The notes: a model not told the origin generated them from the sequence alone. A DNA stretch of 36,496 nt from Candidatus Parvarchaeota archaeon (GCA_015522785.1 WALP01000011.1:1-36496), one strand, 5' to 3'. Shown: positions 24,777-32,620, numbered from the stretch's first letter. Numbers and translations are program-made.

Positions 24777-25526
24777 ATGAAATCAAAAATTTTTATCATA
24801 GGAATTGTTTTGATGTTAAGCTTGGCTGCAGCAAACGCAGCTGAGTTTATATGTGACGCAACAGGATTAAGCAATCCTGTAATAGTACCAGAGTCGACAG
24901 ACAGTGCATGGGTATTACCATTAAAGTTCAGTCAAATACCATTGATTATCCCATTCGACGGAAGTCCGCTGATAACACCTGAAAACGACAGTGCAATATT
25001 TGTGATTCCTTTTGATGGATCTAGACCAACGCTTCACTTTGTGGAAACAATAATTACATTGCCTATGAGGATAGTAGATGATGTAAAAGTAATTAAAAAC
25101 TGTGACGTCATCTTCGTTCCAATTAACAACGAAACAGAGATAATAAAATTAGCGCACAATTATGTAACTCTACCGCATGGTAAAGATTTAGCGCCGATAC
25201 TTGGAGTATCCACAGAACAAGTAAACATGGACCACGCTATAATAATCCCCGTTCATGGATTAGCAGATGAGCCTTTAATCGTTGAGTTAGAAGGAAACAA
25301 AACATTTGTCTCATTAGAAGGTGGAGGTGGAGGGATATACCTTCAATCCGGAGAGAACCCAACAATTTTAGAGGGAGACTTAAGAGTTACGGATTCATTG
25401 ATAACATATATCGGATATACTTCTACGCCGATGTTTGTGCACTTACAGGATTCGGGGGTGATGTCCATAGGTGATTTAACCAATGAACTAAGTAGTATCC
25501 GTACATGCTGTGCAACAGAAGAGTAA
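24777..25526 (+). CDS. Secreted protein of unknown function with repeated IPFDGS-like motif
   Basis: The start is ATG 24777, which opens a signal peptide (MKSKIFIIGIVLMLSLAAAN, then AAEF); a longer frame from 24666 lacks a signal at its start. A TATA-like TATTTTAAAT at 24743-24752 sits about 28 bases upstream. The mature protein (about 228 aa) is rich in Pro, Val and Ile, with an approximate repeat: IIPFDGSPLITP, VIPFDGSRPTLH, IIPVHGLADEPLIV. The pattern suggests repeated beta-hairpins or a small propeller. Cysteines occur near both ends (one in ICDAT, two in the terminal TCC). No anchor is visible at the C-terminus. Confidence 0.7.
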   Translation: MKSKIFIIGIVLMLSLAAANAAEFICDATGLSNPVIVPESTDSAWVLPLKFSQIPLIIPFDGSPLITPENDSAIFVIPFDGSRPTLHFVETIITLPMRIVDDVKVIKNCDVIFVPINNETEIIKLAHNYVTLPHGKDLAPILGVSTEQVNMDHAIIIPVHGLADEPLIVELEGNKTFVSLEGGGGGIYLQSGENPTILEGDLRVTDSLITYIGYTSTPMFVHLQDSGVMSIGDLTNELSSIRTCCATEE

Positions 25527-25545
25527 GATTTTATTATTTCTTTTT

Positions 25546-27030
25546 TTATTTTGAAAGATTTCTTTCAATTATTCTTTCACTTTTATAAGATTCAACTGGT
25601 GGAACGGGGTAATCTCCATTTATGCACCCGTAACAGCGGTTGTCGCCGAGCACCTTTTTTAGCCCTTCAATAGAAAGGTATGTCAAAGAGTCAGCGCCGA
25701 TAAATTCTCTTATTTCATCAATGTTCATCCTGCTTGCTATTAATTCCTCTTCTGTCGGCATATCAATCCCCAAATGACAGGGATGTGCTATAGGTGGACT
25801 CGCAACTATGAAATGGACTTCTGTCGCCCCCGCATCTCTCAACATATCTACTATTGTCTTTGAAGTGTTTCCTCTAACAATTGAATCATCAACAATTCCA
25901 ATTGAATACCCATCAACCGCACTTTTAATAGGAATCAATTTTGATTTAACCAAATCTTTTCTTTTTCCGGGAGCAATAAAGGTCCTCATCGAATATCTAT
26001 TCTTATCAAACACCTCAAAGTACTGCTTACCTAAAATTCTGGCCAAAGAATTTGCTGCAGGGCGTGACGTATCCGGAACGGGCGCAATTCTGTCTATTCT
26101 CCTAACAACTTCCGGCGCATCTTGAAGCATCTCCTCCCCAAGAACCTCGCCAAGTCGGATTCTCTTGTCATATACGCATACTGGATTTCTATTTCCAGAA
26201 TTATCAGCTTCAAAATTGACTATTGAACTCGGACGGGCAAAGTAGACTTCTTCAAACATGCAGTTCGCGCGCTGTTCTTCAACAACAGTTCTAATTTCCA
26301 TCTCAAGTGTTCCTTCCGGTATGAACGCTACCTGTCCTCCTCTCAAGCTGCCGGCAAATTCATATCCTATCTTACTCAATGCCACGCTTTCGGAAGCAAA
26401 AGCTATGCTCCCATCTTCCTTTCTTCCCATGACAAGCGGGCGTATCGCATAAGGGTCCCTAAATGCAAGAAAGCCGACGTCTCTTATGATTGTCAATGCG
26501 GAATAACTTCCTTTAAGTTTGTTCATTATATTTTTCACGCCTTCAAACAAGATTTCCTTTGTTATTTCGCCAGAATTTGTCAAACGGGAAACTTCCTCCG
26601 CAAGCAATAAATTGACAACTTCCACATCGCACTCTGACTTAAAATACCTCCTTTCAGTTATAAGCTCATTTCTAAGTTCAGAAATATTTGCGATGTTACC
26701 ATTATGTACCATAGCAAAACCTGGCGTGCTCGCGTATGTCGGCTGAGCATCCCTTCTCCTTTCCGATTCAGTTGTCCTACCAATTGTAGGGTACCTAACT
26801 TGTCCTATCCCCACGGTTGGGGTTATCCCCTCAAGAATATTTTCAAGCTTAGAGGGAGTTATTTCATTTGAAATCAATCCAATACCTTTAATCATCCTAT
26901 AATCTCTCTTTGATGAGTCATAAAGAAAAAACCCGGCAGAATCTTGTCCCCTATGTTGAAGTTCCCATAATCCACTGTATAAATCCATAGAAATATCTTC
27001 TTTGCTTATTAAACCAATCACCCCGCACAT
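25546..27030 (-). CDS. purF: Amidophosphoribosyltransferase
   Basis: PurF catalyses the first step of purine synthesis (PRPP plus glutamine to phosphoribosylamine). The start MCGVIGL places the N-terminal nucleophile Cys2 directly after the initiator, with no propeptide. The glutaminase domain has LQHRGQDSAGF at 24-34, and the PRPP loop is GIVDDSIVRGNTS at 378-390. Cysteines at 257, 418, 466 and 469 fit the metal-cluster ligands seen in Bacillus-type enzymes. Length is 494 aa. A TATA-like TATATATA at 27050-27060 lies 26 bases before the ATG, so the mRNA is probably leaderless. Confidence 0.96.
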   Translation of the reverse strand: MCGVIGLISKEDISMDLYSGLWELQHRGQDSAGFFLYDSSKRDYRMIKGIGLISNEITPSKLENILEGITPTVGIGQVRYPTIGRTTESERRRDAQPTYASTPGFAMVHNGNIANISELRNELITERRYFKSECDVEVVNLLLAEEVSRLTNSGEITKEILFEGVKNIMNKLKGSYSALTIIRDVGFLAFRDPYAIRPLVMGRKEDGSIAFASESVALSKIGYEFAGSLRGGQVAFIPEGTLEMEIRTVVEEQRANCMFEEVYFARPSSIVNFEADNSGNRNPVCVYDKRIRLGEVLGEEMLQDAPEVVRRIDRIAPVPDTSRPAANSLARILGKQYFEVFDKNRYSMRTFIAPGKRKDLVKSKLIPIKSAVDGYSIGIVDDSIVRGNTSKTIVDMLRDAGATEVHFIVASPPIAHPCHLGIDMPTEEELIASRMNIDEIREFIGADSLTYLSIEGLKKVLGDNRCYGCINGDYPVPPVESYKSERIIERNLSK

Positions 27031-27122
27031 GTAATAAAAAACATATCCTCTGTATATATATTTTTCGTCACTTTCGAGGTATGCAAATCAACATTTATAA
27101 ATCAACTTCTACTTTCAATTTC

Positions 27123-27196
27123 GGGCCCGTAGTTTAGCTTGGATAGAACATAAGGTTGCGGACCTTATAACTCGGGTTCAAATCCCGACGGGCCCT
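27123..27196 (+). tRNA. tRNA-Arg(GCG), no intron
   Basis: Acceptor stem GGGCCCG 27123-27129 pairs with CGGGCCC 27189-27195, with discriminator T27196. D-stem GTTT 27132-27135 pairs with GAAC 27146-27149. Anticodon stem TAAGG 27151-27155 pairs with CCTTA 27163-27167, with anticodon GCG at 27158-27160. T-arm TCGGG/CCCGA encloses TTCAAAT. A20 follows the GG of the D-loop, as in arginine tRNAs. TATA box CATTTATAA at 27092-27100 lies 27 bases upstream. It is uninterrupted, but intron-like hairpin elements begin five bases after it. Confidence 0.95.
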
Positions 27197-27200
27197 TTCA

Positions 27201-27245
27201 ATCTTTTCTTTATGAAAGAAACATATACGGAAGAAAATGTTTTTC
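27201..27245 (+). repeat. Free-standing intron-like element E1 (type I)
   Basis: Directly behind tRNA-Arg(GCG). A hairpin TTCTTT/AAAGAA at 27206-27220 is followed by TATACGGAAGAAAATG, which resembles the body of the tRNA-Gly intron (TTTACGGAAAGAACTG) and of the tRNA-Arg anticodon intron (GGCGGAAAGAA). AACAT 27220-27224 can pair with ATGTT 27237-27241. It is in the same direction as the tRNA. It could be a former intron or a trailer structure. The match is partial. Confidence 0.45.
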
Positions 27246-27292
27246 TCTTGGTCCAGCTTCTCTTTTCTAAAGAAAAGGTGGTTCTTTTGCTA
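27246..27292 (-). repeat. Free-standing intron-like element E2 (type II, inverted)
   Basis: On the minus strand it reads ACCACCTTTTC, hairpin, GAAGCTGGACCAAGAG. The hairpin is CTTTTC 27262-27267 with GAAAAG 27272-27277. It has the same layout as E3 and E4: a CACC start, a pyrimidine/purine hairpin, then CTG-ACC-AAGAG. It lies head-to-tail with E3, so the two form a small tandem array. Confidence 0.55.
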
Positions 27293-27299
27293 AAGCTTT

Positions 27300-27366
27300 T
27301 CTTTCTAAGAGAAGGTTTTCTCTTTGGTGCAGCTTTCTCTTTTTAAGAGAAAGGTGCTACGAAAGA
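27300..27366 (-). repeat. Free-standing intron-like element E3 (type II, inverted)
   Basis: The minus strand begins AGCACCTTTCTCTT (27358 downward), identical over 14 bases to the start of the T-loop intron of tRNA-Arg(CCU) at 32769. After the hairpin AAGAGAAAG it continues CTGCACC then AAAGAGAAAAC, again matching that intron. The first hairpin is nine pairs, 27333-27341 with 27345-27353. The second is AAGAGAA 27307-27313 with TTCTCTT 27318-27324. Bases 27321-27338 equal the reverse complement of tRNA-Val intron 1 bases 12208-12225. The end abuts the TATA box of the next gene. Confidence 0.7.
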
Positions 27367-27396
27367 TTTATTAAAGGTGTTATTTTAATTAACTAC

Positions 27397-27684
27397 ATGG
27401 GTGCTAAAAAAGATCTTTATACTTTCTTCCTACGCAAGAAACCAGTTAAGATACTTGTTAGCTTAGCGAAGGACCATAAGCTTAGATATGCATCAGTTCT
27501 AGCCAAAGAGGTTGACTGCACATATTCTCACACAGTTAGAATCCTAAAAACAATGGAAGAACACAAACTTGTCGAGTTCGACAAAAAGGGAAGACTAAAA
27601 ACCCTTAAACTTACTCCTCTCGGCTCGGAGATAGCAGAACATCTCTCAAAGGCAATGAGATTGTTCAAAAAGGCAGAAAAATAA
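27397..27684 (+). CDS. Small winged-helix DNA-binding protein
   Basis: A 95-aa stand-alone winged helix. Helices at residues 13-24 and 29-38 lead into the recognition helix CTYSHTVRILKTMEEHKLV (residues 40-58), and the wing is EFDKKGRLKTLKLTPLG (59-75), as in MarR/ArsR-like archaeal regulators. There is no ligand domain. A TATA-like ATTTATTAAAG at 27366-27376 lies 27 bases before the ATG and overlaps the end of element E3. It ends exactly where the convergent second winged-helix gene ends, so two HTH proteins face each other. Confidence 0.85.
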   Translation: MGAKKDLYTFFLRKKPVKILVSLAKDHKLRYASVLAKEVDCTYSHTVRILKTMEEHKLVEFDKKGRLKTLKLTPLGSEIAEHLSKAMRLFKKAEK

Positions 27685-28122
27685 TCACAACTTGTCTATC
27701 TGGAAAGCATATTCTTTGATTCTCCCAAAAGTCGGCTCGACAATAAATTTCTTGATTTCATCAAGCAATTCGCTAAGTTTCATAAACTCCTTAATGCGGT
27801 ATTTTGTGCCAATTCTCTCAACAATGCCTATTTTCTCAATCCGCAGCAGCTGACGGCGTATGTTAGAAGATGCCACACCTTTACTTCGCAACTCCTTTGT
27901 TTTGCTTTCAATTTCCTTAGAAGTCAAAAATATCTTCTTCTTGCTCGCCTCTAGCAGCACACTAAATATATCAACAATCACATCTCTTGAATCTCCCGGC
28001 TGTAAGAGCCCTAGTGAAATACAAAGCTTCCTTACAAGCTCATTTTTATTCTCATTTGTCGGGCGCTCAAATTTTCTAAGAATAATCTCTGAAATTGGCA
28101 CATCCTTGAACACTTTACCCAT
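27685..28122 (-). CDS. Winged-helix domain protein, 145 aa
   Basis: I choose ATG 28122 (MGKVFKDVPISEIILRKFE) since upstream sequence in this frame is the antisense of the GalT-like gene. The N-terminal half is helical (residues 20-60, NELVRKLCISLGLLQPGDSR). A winged helix is at 55-112, with TSKEIESKTKELRSKGVASS and recognition helix NIRRQLLRIEKIGIVERIG followed by the wing KYRIKEF. The C-terminal helix carries FIVEPTFGRIKEYAFQIDKL. The protein is conserved-looking and unnamed; it probably regulates transcription. It is divergent to the GalT-like operon and may control it. Confidence 0.75.
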   Translation of the reverse strand: MGKVFKDVPISEIILRKFERPTNENKNELVRKLCISLGLLQPGDSRDVIVDIFSVLLEASKKKIFLTSKEIESKTKELRSKGVASSNIRRQLLRIEKIGIVERIGTKYRIKEFMKLSELLDEIKKFIVEPTFGRIKEYAFQIDKL

Positions 28123-28137
28123 AGAATATTTAAATGA

Positions 28138-28154
28138 GGGGTATTTTATAAACT
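28138..28154. promoter_or_regulatory. Shared divergent TATA region (winged-helix gene / GalT-like operon)
   Basis: The near-palindromic ATTTTATAAAC at 28143-28153 lies about 25 bases from ATG 28122 on the minus strand and about 19 bases from ATG 28166 on the plus strand. With a 43-base gap between starts, one box or two overlapping ones must serve both genes. A regulator bound here would affect both. Confidence 0.4.
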
Positions 28155-28165
28155 TTGGATAAACT

Positions 28166-29080
28166 ATGCAAAACGAACTTAGGAAATCATATGATATCAA
28201 AAATTGGTCATTAATATCTGAAATAGAGCCTTCTTCTGTAGGGTGTTCATTATGCCCAGGTTCTGAAGAGAAGACAGAGGAAACATTTAGAATTGAAGAC
28301 AACAAAGGAAGATGGATAGTAAGGAGTATAGTTGACCCATACCCATTTACCCATCCTTCAAAATTCAAGATAAGTGAAAGCGAGAAGTTATTCACTGCTA
28401 TCAAGGCGCATGGATGGAGTGAAGTGGTAATAGAAACACGCGACCACACAAGGGAATTCCACGAGCTTACATCTGAGGAAATAAAAAATGTACTCACAGT
28501 ATATAAAAACAGAGTAAACGCATTAAGAAAACGAGAAAATGTTGAGTTTATTGGAATATTAAAAGACAATATGAATATTGAGTTTGAACATTCATACTCA
28601 AAAATTTTTACTCTCCCTATTGTTCCAGAATCAATAAAAGAAAAAATAAACACATTTAATGATTACCAGTACAAAACAGAAAAATGTATCTATTGTGATA
28701 TCGCAAAAAAAGAAGAAAAAGGCCCGCGGCATATATTGAGCAATGACAGTTTTATTGCATTTGCACCATTTTCCCAAACAGAAAACTTTGAAGTATTGGT
28801 AGTACCAAAAAAGCATCACACATGCATAAACGAACTGAACGAATTTGAGATATTCAACCTCGCAGAAATTCTTAAAAACCTACTAACCCGATTGAAAGCA
28901 GCAATTAATCCATTTAAGTATGGAATTGTATTTTACTTGCGCCCAAATAAAGAAAAAGATTTTCACTTCCATATAAAGATATTCCAAAAAACATTTCACA
29001 GCACATTGGATGAAGGCTACGGAATTTATTTGAGCAAACTCTCTCCGGAAAGTGTGGCAAAAATTTTGAGGGGAAAATAA
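28166..29080 (+). CDS. GalT-like nucleotidyltransferase-fold protein, catalytic His replaced
   Basis: The fold is that of galactose-1-phosphate uridylyltransferase (HIT superfamily). The zinc pair C27/C30 (CSLC), WIVRSIVDPYPF at 50-61, GWSEVVIETRDH at 83-94, a second CxxC at 174-177 and the C-terminal HFHI at 267-270 all align with the family. At the active site the usual HPHxQ is HSYSK at 142-146: the nucleophilic second His is Tyr and the Gln is Lys. Uridylyl transfer by the classical route is therefore unlikely. It may be a phosphorylase, AMP-type hydrolase or binding protein. Two coiled-coil genes follow with no gap, so it probably works with them. Confidence 0.8.
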   Translation: MQNELRKSYDIKNWSLISEIEPSSVGCSLCPGSEEKTEETFRIEDNKGRWIVRSIVDPYPFTHPSKFKISESEKLFTAIKAHGWSEVVIETRDHTREFHELTSEEIKNVLTVYKNRVNALRKRENVEFIGILKDNMNIEFEHSYSKIFTLPIVPESIKEKINTFNDYQYKTEKCIYCDIAKKEEKGPRHILSNDSFIAFAPFSQTENFEVLVVPKKHHTCINELNEFEIFNLAEILKNLLTRLKAAINPFKYGIVFYLRPNKEKDFHFHIKIFQKTFHSTLDEGYGIYLSKLSPESVAKILRGK

Positions 29081-29749
29081 ATGGTATCTAAAAGTGACAC
29101 GGAAATAATCCTAAAGGAATTTCATGACATAAAAAAGAATATGCTTCCTTTGATGGAAGAGATAAAAAACCTGAAAAGAATAAAGACAGAACTTGAAAAA
29201 ACACGAAAAGAGCAGGATGTTAGAATTAGAAAATTAGAGATAGAACTAAGAAGCTCAAAGAAGAGAGAAAATTCCAAAGAGGTTATCGCACTAAAGAACG
29301 AAATTGAGAAGCTGTCAAGAGAATCAAAACTACTGGATAGAATTGTAAGTTCTAATAAAAATGTCATCTCCAAACTTCAAGATAATGATAAAAAAATAGC
29401 GGATGAAATAAACAAACACAAGAAAGTTATGAATATTATAAGAAAAGACATAAACAAATTGCCGAATATTGAGAAATCAGCAGATAAAGAGTATGAAAAA
29501 TTGGCAGATAAAATAAAAACAATTGAAAGCGGCATAAAAAATAACAGAGAGAGGATATCCAAGCTGGAAAGTAATGATGAAAAGATAATAAAGGAGATAA
29601 AGGAACATGTTTCCGCGATAACATCCTTAAAAGAGTCCATACAGCAACTTGAAAGTCACATCAAAAAAATTGAAGATAATCTAGAAAGAATAAATATAAA
29701 AGTAAATGATACCTCTAAATTAATTAGTGATATTGAGAAGGTGTTATAA
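29081..29749 (+). CDS. Long coiled-coil protein, 222 aa
   Basis: Begins at the base after the GalT-like stop and overlaps the next gene by one base (TAATG). Nearly the whole length is charged alpha-helix with heptads (for example IKNLKRIKTELEKTRKEQDV and RISKLESNDEKIIKEIKEHV). There is no signal, membrane segment or nucleotide-binding motif, so it is a cytoplasmic rod. Lys and Glu dominate. Archaeal proteins of this type act as scaffolds, or in archaella (FlaC/D-like) and chromosome organisation, but no specific similarity can be claimed from the sequence. Confidence 0.75.
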   Translation: MVSKSDTEIILKEFHDIKKNMLPLMEEIKNLKRIKTELEKTRKEQDVRIRKLEIELRSSKKRENSKEVIALKNEIEKLSRESKLLDRIVSSNKNVISKLQDNDKKIADEINKHKKVMNIIRKDINKLPNIEKSADKEYEKLADKIKTIESGIKNNRERISKLESNDEKIIKEIKEHVSAITSLKESIQQLESHIKKIEDNLERINIKVNDTSKLISDIEKVL

Positions 29750-30693
29750 TGGATTTGCCAAACAAACTCGCATCCCTTAAGGATAAACTGGATGATGTTG
29801 AAAACAGAGTAGGATTGCTCGAAAAGGAAATAAAAAAGACAGTTGACGTAATCTCCTCCTTAGGAGGTAAAGAGGTAGAAATAGAAAAACTTTCAAAAAG
29901 GATAGATGAAGAATCATCCACAAACAAAACAAAAATCAAAAATATAGAAGAAAAAGTAGAGGAAAAGTTAAACTCTATATTTAAGGATATAGAAAAAGTC
30001 GAAGAGTGGCTAAAGGAAAATGAAGAAAAGAAAGAAAAAGAATTGAATAAAAAGTTAAGTAAACTTGCCACAAAGGAAGAAGTCGAAGAAATCGCATCAA
30101 AGTTCTCTAAAATTGACAAATCTTTAAAAGAAAAAATAGAACATATCGACGCAGCGATAGAAAGAATCAAAAGAACGGACGAAAAGCTAAAAGAAACTGA
30201 CAAAAAATTGGCTGAGACTGACAAAAGACTAGCAAGTATAAAGGTATTACAGGAAAGCTTCGGAAAGTTAAAGATGGATATCGCAGCCACAGAAGGGGAG
30301 CTTGAAAGTAGGATTAATGAAATTACTAAAAAAATAGAAACTCTCCAACTGAGTGTTGGTAAATACCCTTCCCCCAAAGAGCTGGCAGACAGGGATTTAG
30401 AACTTGCGGAAAAGATACGCAACATAGAAAGCAGGCTCGGTCCAGATTTTGAGGTAGTTCTTGATGGATTCAAGAAGATAAAGCACACCTTCGCAAAAAA
30501 AGAAGACTTTGAAAATGCAATCGAAGAATTAAACGAAAGAATTTCATCAATGGAATCAAAAATCGAGGCGGAAGACAGCACAGCTGAAATAGCAGAACTC
30601 AAAAAGGACCTTGAGGTATTAAAACAGCAAGTCATAACAACGCAGGATGCAATTGTGGAATTAAATGCGTTTATACGCCAGAAGATGTCATAG
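29749..30693 (+). CDS. Long coiled-coil protein, 314 aa
   Basis: The second rod protein, translationally coupled to the first (ATG 29749 overlaps TAA 29747-29749). Residues 1-200 are continuous heptads (LASLKDKLDDVENRVGLLEK). A break with Pro residues (KYPSPKELADRDLELAEK) is at about 205-222, and a segment LGPDFEVVLDGFKKIKHTFA near 232-252 could be a small folded module before a final coiled-coil (255-314). The paired rods suggest a hetero-oligomeric filament or scaffold with the GalT-like protein. No family is recognised. Confidence 0.75.
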   Translation: MDLPNKLASLKDKLDDVENRVGLLEKEIKKTVDVISSLGGKEVEIEKLSKRIDEESSTNKTKIKNIEEKVEEKLNSIFKDIEKVEEWLKENEEKKEKELNKKLSKLATKEEVEEIASKFSKIDKSLKEKIEHIDAAIERIKRTDEKLKETDKKLAETDKRLASIKVLQESFGKLKMDIAATEGELESRINEITKKIETLQLSVGKYPSPKELADRDLELAEKIRNIESRLGPDFEVVLDGFKKIKHTFAKKEDFENAIEELNERISSMESKIEAEDSTAEIAELKKDLEVLKQQVITTQDAIVELNAFIRQKMS

Positions 30694-30730
30694 TAAATGA
30701 TATAAATTCTTCAACTTTTTATTGTTCATA

Positions 30731-32008
30731 ATGATAAGTGAAAAAGTCCCAATAAAAGATGCATTTAACCTAAAAGAGGTAGCATTAGCAGGATGGGTTG
30801 AGAATTATAGAGACTTAAAAAAAATAAAGTTTATAATTCTAAGAGACGGCAGCGGAACACTTCAGGTAACCCTCCCAAAATCAAAGGTTTCAGAAGAAGT
30901 ATTCTCCGTCGAGCCAAGCCAAGAGTCATACATTTATGTCAAGGGAACAATGGTGGATAATAAAGAGGCACGTGGCGGAAAAGAGCTTATCCCGTCCGAA
31001 ATAAAAATTTTGTCAGCCGCAGAATCTCCACTTCCAATAGACATATCCGGAAAGATAGAAACAGACTTAAGTAAGAGAATGGACTGGAGGTTCATAGACA
31101 TACGAAATCCAAAAACAAATTCAATTTTCAGGCTACAAAGTAAGATTATCAACATCCTATCAAGATTTTGCGAAAGAAATAATTTTGTGAGGATAAACAC
31201 ATCAAAACTTGTAGGAGTTCCAACCGAAGGAGGCACGGAGTATTTTGAAGTTAGTTATTTTGACAGGAAAGCATATCTGGCACAGTCGCCGCAGTTTTAC
31301 AAAGAACTTGCTCTAAGCGGCGGACTTGAAAAAGTTTATGAGATTGGAAATGTCTATAGGGCTGAGCTTCATCACACAGTCAGGCACTTATGTGAATATG
31401 ACTCATTTGATGTGGAGTGGATTACAGATTCGCTCAATGACTTGATGGATTTTGAGGAGAAAATGCTGAAAAACTTGTTCGAACAAATAAAGGACGAAAG
31501 CGCGATCAAAAAATTCAGCGTAAGTCTTGATTTCCCAAATGAGATTCCGAGAATAAAATTTGAAGACGCAAAGAAAATTGTCGAGGAGATGGGTGTCCAA
31601 ACTGAAGATGGCGACTTGACCCACGCAGGCGAAAAGGCACTTTGCGAGTGGGCTAAAAGAGAACACAACTCGGATTTTGTTTTCCTCACACATTTCCCGT
31701 TCAAGCACAAAGTATTCTATGCAAAAAAAGATGGAAAAGATTCTCTCTCATTTGACTTACTTTACAAAGGCATGGAAATAACCACAGGCGGACTGCGTGA
31801 GGAAAATTTTGAAAAACGAAAAGCACAGATGATTGAAAAGGGACTTAATCCCGATACATTTGACCACCTAAGGTTTTTTAAGTATGGTATACCACCACAC
31901 GGCGGATTTGCAATAGGAATTGAAAGACTGACAATGAACATCCTCAATTTAGAAAATATAAGAGAAGCGAGTTTGACGCCAAGAGACCCAGAACGGCTTA
32001 CTCCTTAA
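30731..32008 (+). CDS. aspS: Aspartyl-tRNA synthetase (class II, archaeal type)
   Basis: Charges tRNA with aspartate. An N-terminal OB-fold anticodon domain contains GWVENYRDLKKIKFIILRDG. The class II core carries VPTEGGTEYFEV, LAQSPQFYKE, motif 2 (VYRAELHHTVRHLCEYDSFD) and motif 3 (HGGFAIGIERL). The ATG at 30731 is preferred to TTG 30722 because a TATA-like ATATAAAT at 30700-30707 lies 25-30 bases upstream. Length about 425 aa. Whether it is discriminating (Asp only) or also charges tRNA-Asn cannot be told; no GatCAB or AsnRS is in the window. Its last 11 bases overlap the convergent gene. Confidence 0.93.
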   Translation: MISEKVPIKDAFNLKEVALAGWVENYRDLKKIKFIILRDGSGTLQVTLPKSKVSEEVFSVEPSQESYIYVKGTMVDNKEARGGKELIPSEIKILSAAESPLPIDISGKIETDLSKRMDWRFIDIRNPKTNSIFRLQSKIINILSRFCERNNFVRINTSKLVGVPTEGGTEYFEVSYFDRKAYLAQSPQFYKELALSGGLEKVYEIGNVYRAELHHTVRHLCEYDSFDVEWITDSLNDLMDFEEKMLKNLFEQIKDESAIKKFSVSLDFPNEIPRIKFEDAKKIVEEMGVQTEDGDLTHAGEKALCEWAKREHNSDFVFLTHFPFKHKVFYAKKDGKDSLSFDLLYKGMEITTGGLREENFEKRKAQMIEKGLNPDTFDHLRFFKYGIPPHGGFAIGIERLTMNILNLENIREASLTPRDPERLTP

Positions 32009-32600
32009 TGGTTCTCGCGTCCACAATCCAACATCCATCCTTATTGGCAATCACAGGATTCAAATCCATTTCTTTTATATCAAGTTTCGACACATCAACA
32101 AGAAGATTTACTAACTCTTTCAACGAAACACCTTCATCAGCCAAAAGCGGCTTTGATTTTATCTCGCCAATCATTTCCTTAGCATCTTTTTCACTTATTG
32201 GACAAACCCTGAAAACAGCGTCGTTTATTATCTCTGCAAGGCTTCCTCCGCTACCGAAAAGAATTACTCTTCCAAAGGTTTTATCCTGCTTCAAACCAAT
32301 AATTAACTCTACACCATTAATTTGTTTCTGGACAACAAGTCCGTCAAAAGAAATCCCTTTAGATTCTAATGCTGAAACCATCTTCTTACTCAGTGTCTTC
32401 AAATCAGTTACGTTATGAATATTTGTAAGCACCCCACCTACTTTCTTCTTGTGTATCTGAAGCGGAACTTTCAAGACAACTGGATATCCTATCTTGTTGG
32501 CCAAGTCTATTGCCTCGCTTACGGATTCCGCGAAGCCATAATCTGCTATTTTAAAACCTTTTTTTTCAAGAAATTCAAAGTTGTGAAGCAGTTCCCTCAT
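31998..32600 (-). CDS. ATP-grasp subunit like ADP-forming acyl-CoA synthetase beta
   Basis: Resembles the beta (ATP-grasp) subunit of ADP-forming acetyl-CoA synthetase, which makes ATP from acetyl-CoA plus ADP and phosphate. Motifs are GYPVVLKV, HKKKVGGV (usually HKSDVGGV), ELIIGLKQDKTFGRVILFGS, the catalytic GGSLAEIINDAVFR loop and LNPVIANKDG. The start is ATG 32600; the 32633 frame would extend into the promoter. A TATA-like ATTTTAAAA lies at 32621-32629. At 200 aa it is slightly shorter than typical (about 230), lacking part of the N-terminal end. No alpha subunit lies adjacent, so the partner must be elsewhere. Confidence 0.88.
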   Translation of the reverse strand: MRELLHNFEFLEKKGFKIADYGFAESVSEAIDLANKIGYPVVLKVPLQIHKKKVGGVLTNIHNVTDLKTLSKKMVSALESKGISFDGLVVQKQINGVELIIGLKQDKTFGRVILFGSGGSLAEIINDAVFRVCPISEKDAKEMIGEIKSKPLLADEGVSLKELVNLLVDVSKLDIKEMDLNPVIANKDGCWIVDARTIKE

Positions 32601-32620
32601 GCAAATAAATAAAATGTCAA

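Noticed and set aside
27201-27366. CRISPR array
   Set aside because: The repeated hairpins have no constant repeat/spacer spacing or identical repeats, and no cas gene is present.
27197-27396. Plain transcription terminators of tRNA-Arg
   Set aside because: Archaeal terminators are mainly T tracts; these segments share specific words with tRNA introns beyond simple hairpins. A terminator role for part of them is not excluded.
28123-28653. Longer N-terminus of the 145-aa winged-helix protein
   Set aside because: The extension is the antisense of the GalT-like gene, is low-complexity Ser/Phe-rich, and ATG 28122 has a promoter at the right distance.
29724-30635. A 303-codon minus-strand frame over the second coiled-coil gene
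   Set aside because: Ser/Phe-rich shadow of a Lys/Glu-rich coding sequence; no start signals, and the plus-strand gene is coupled in an operon.
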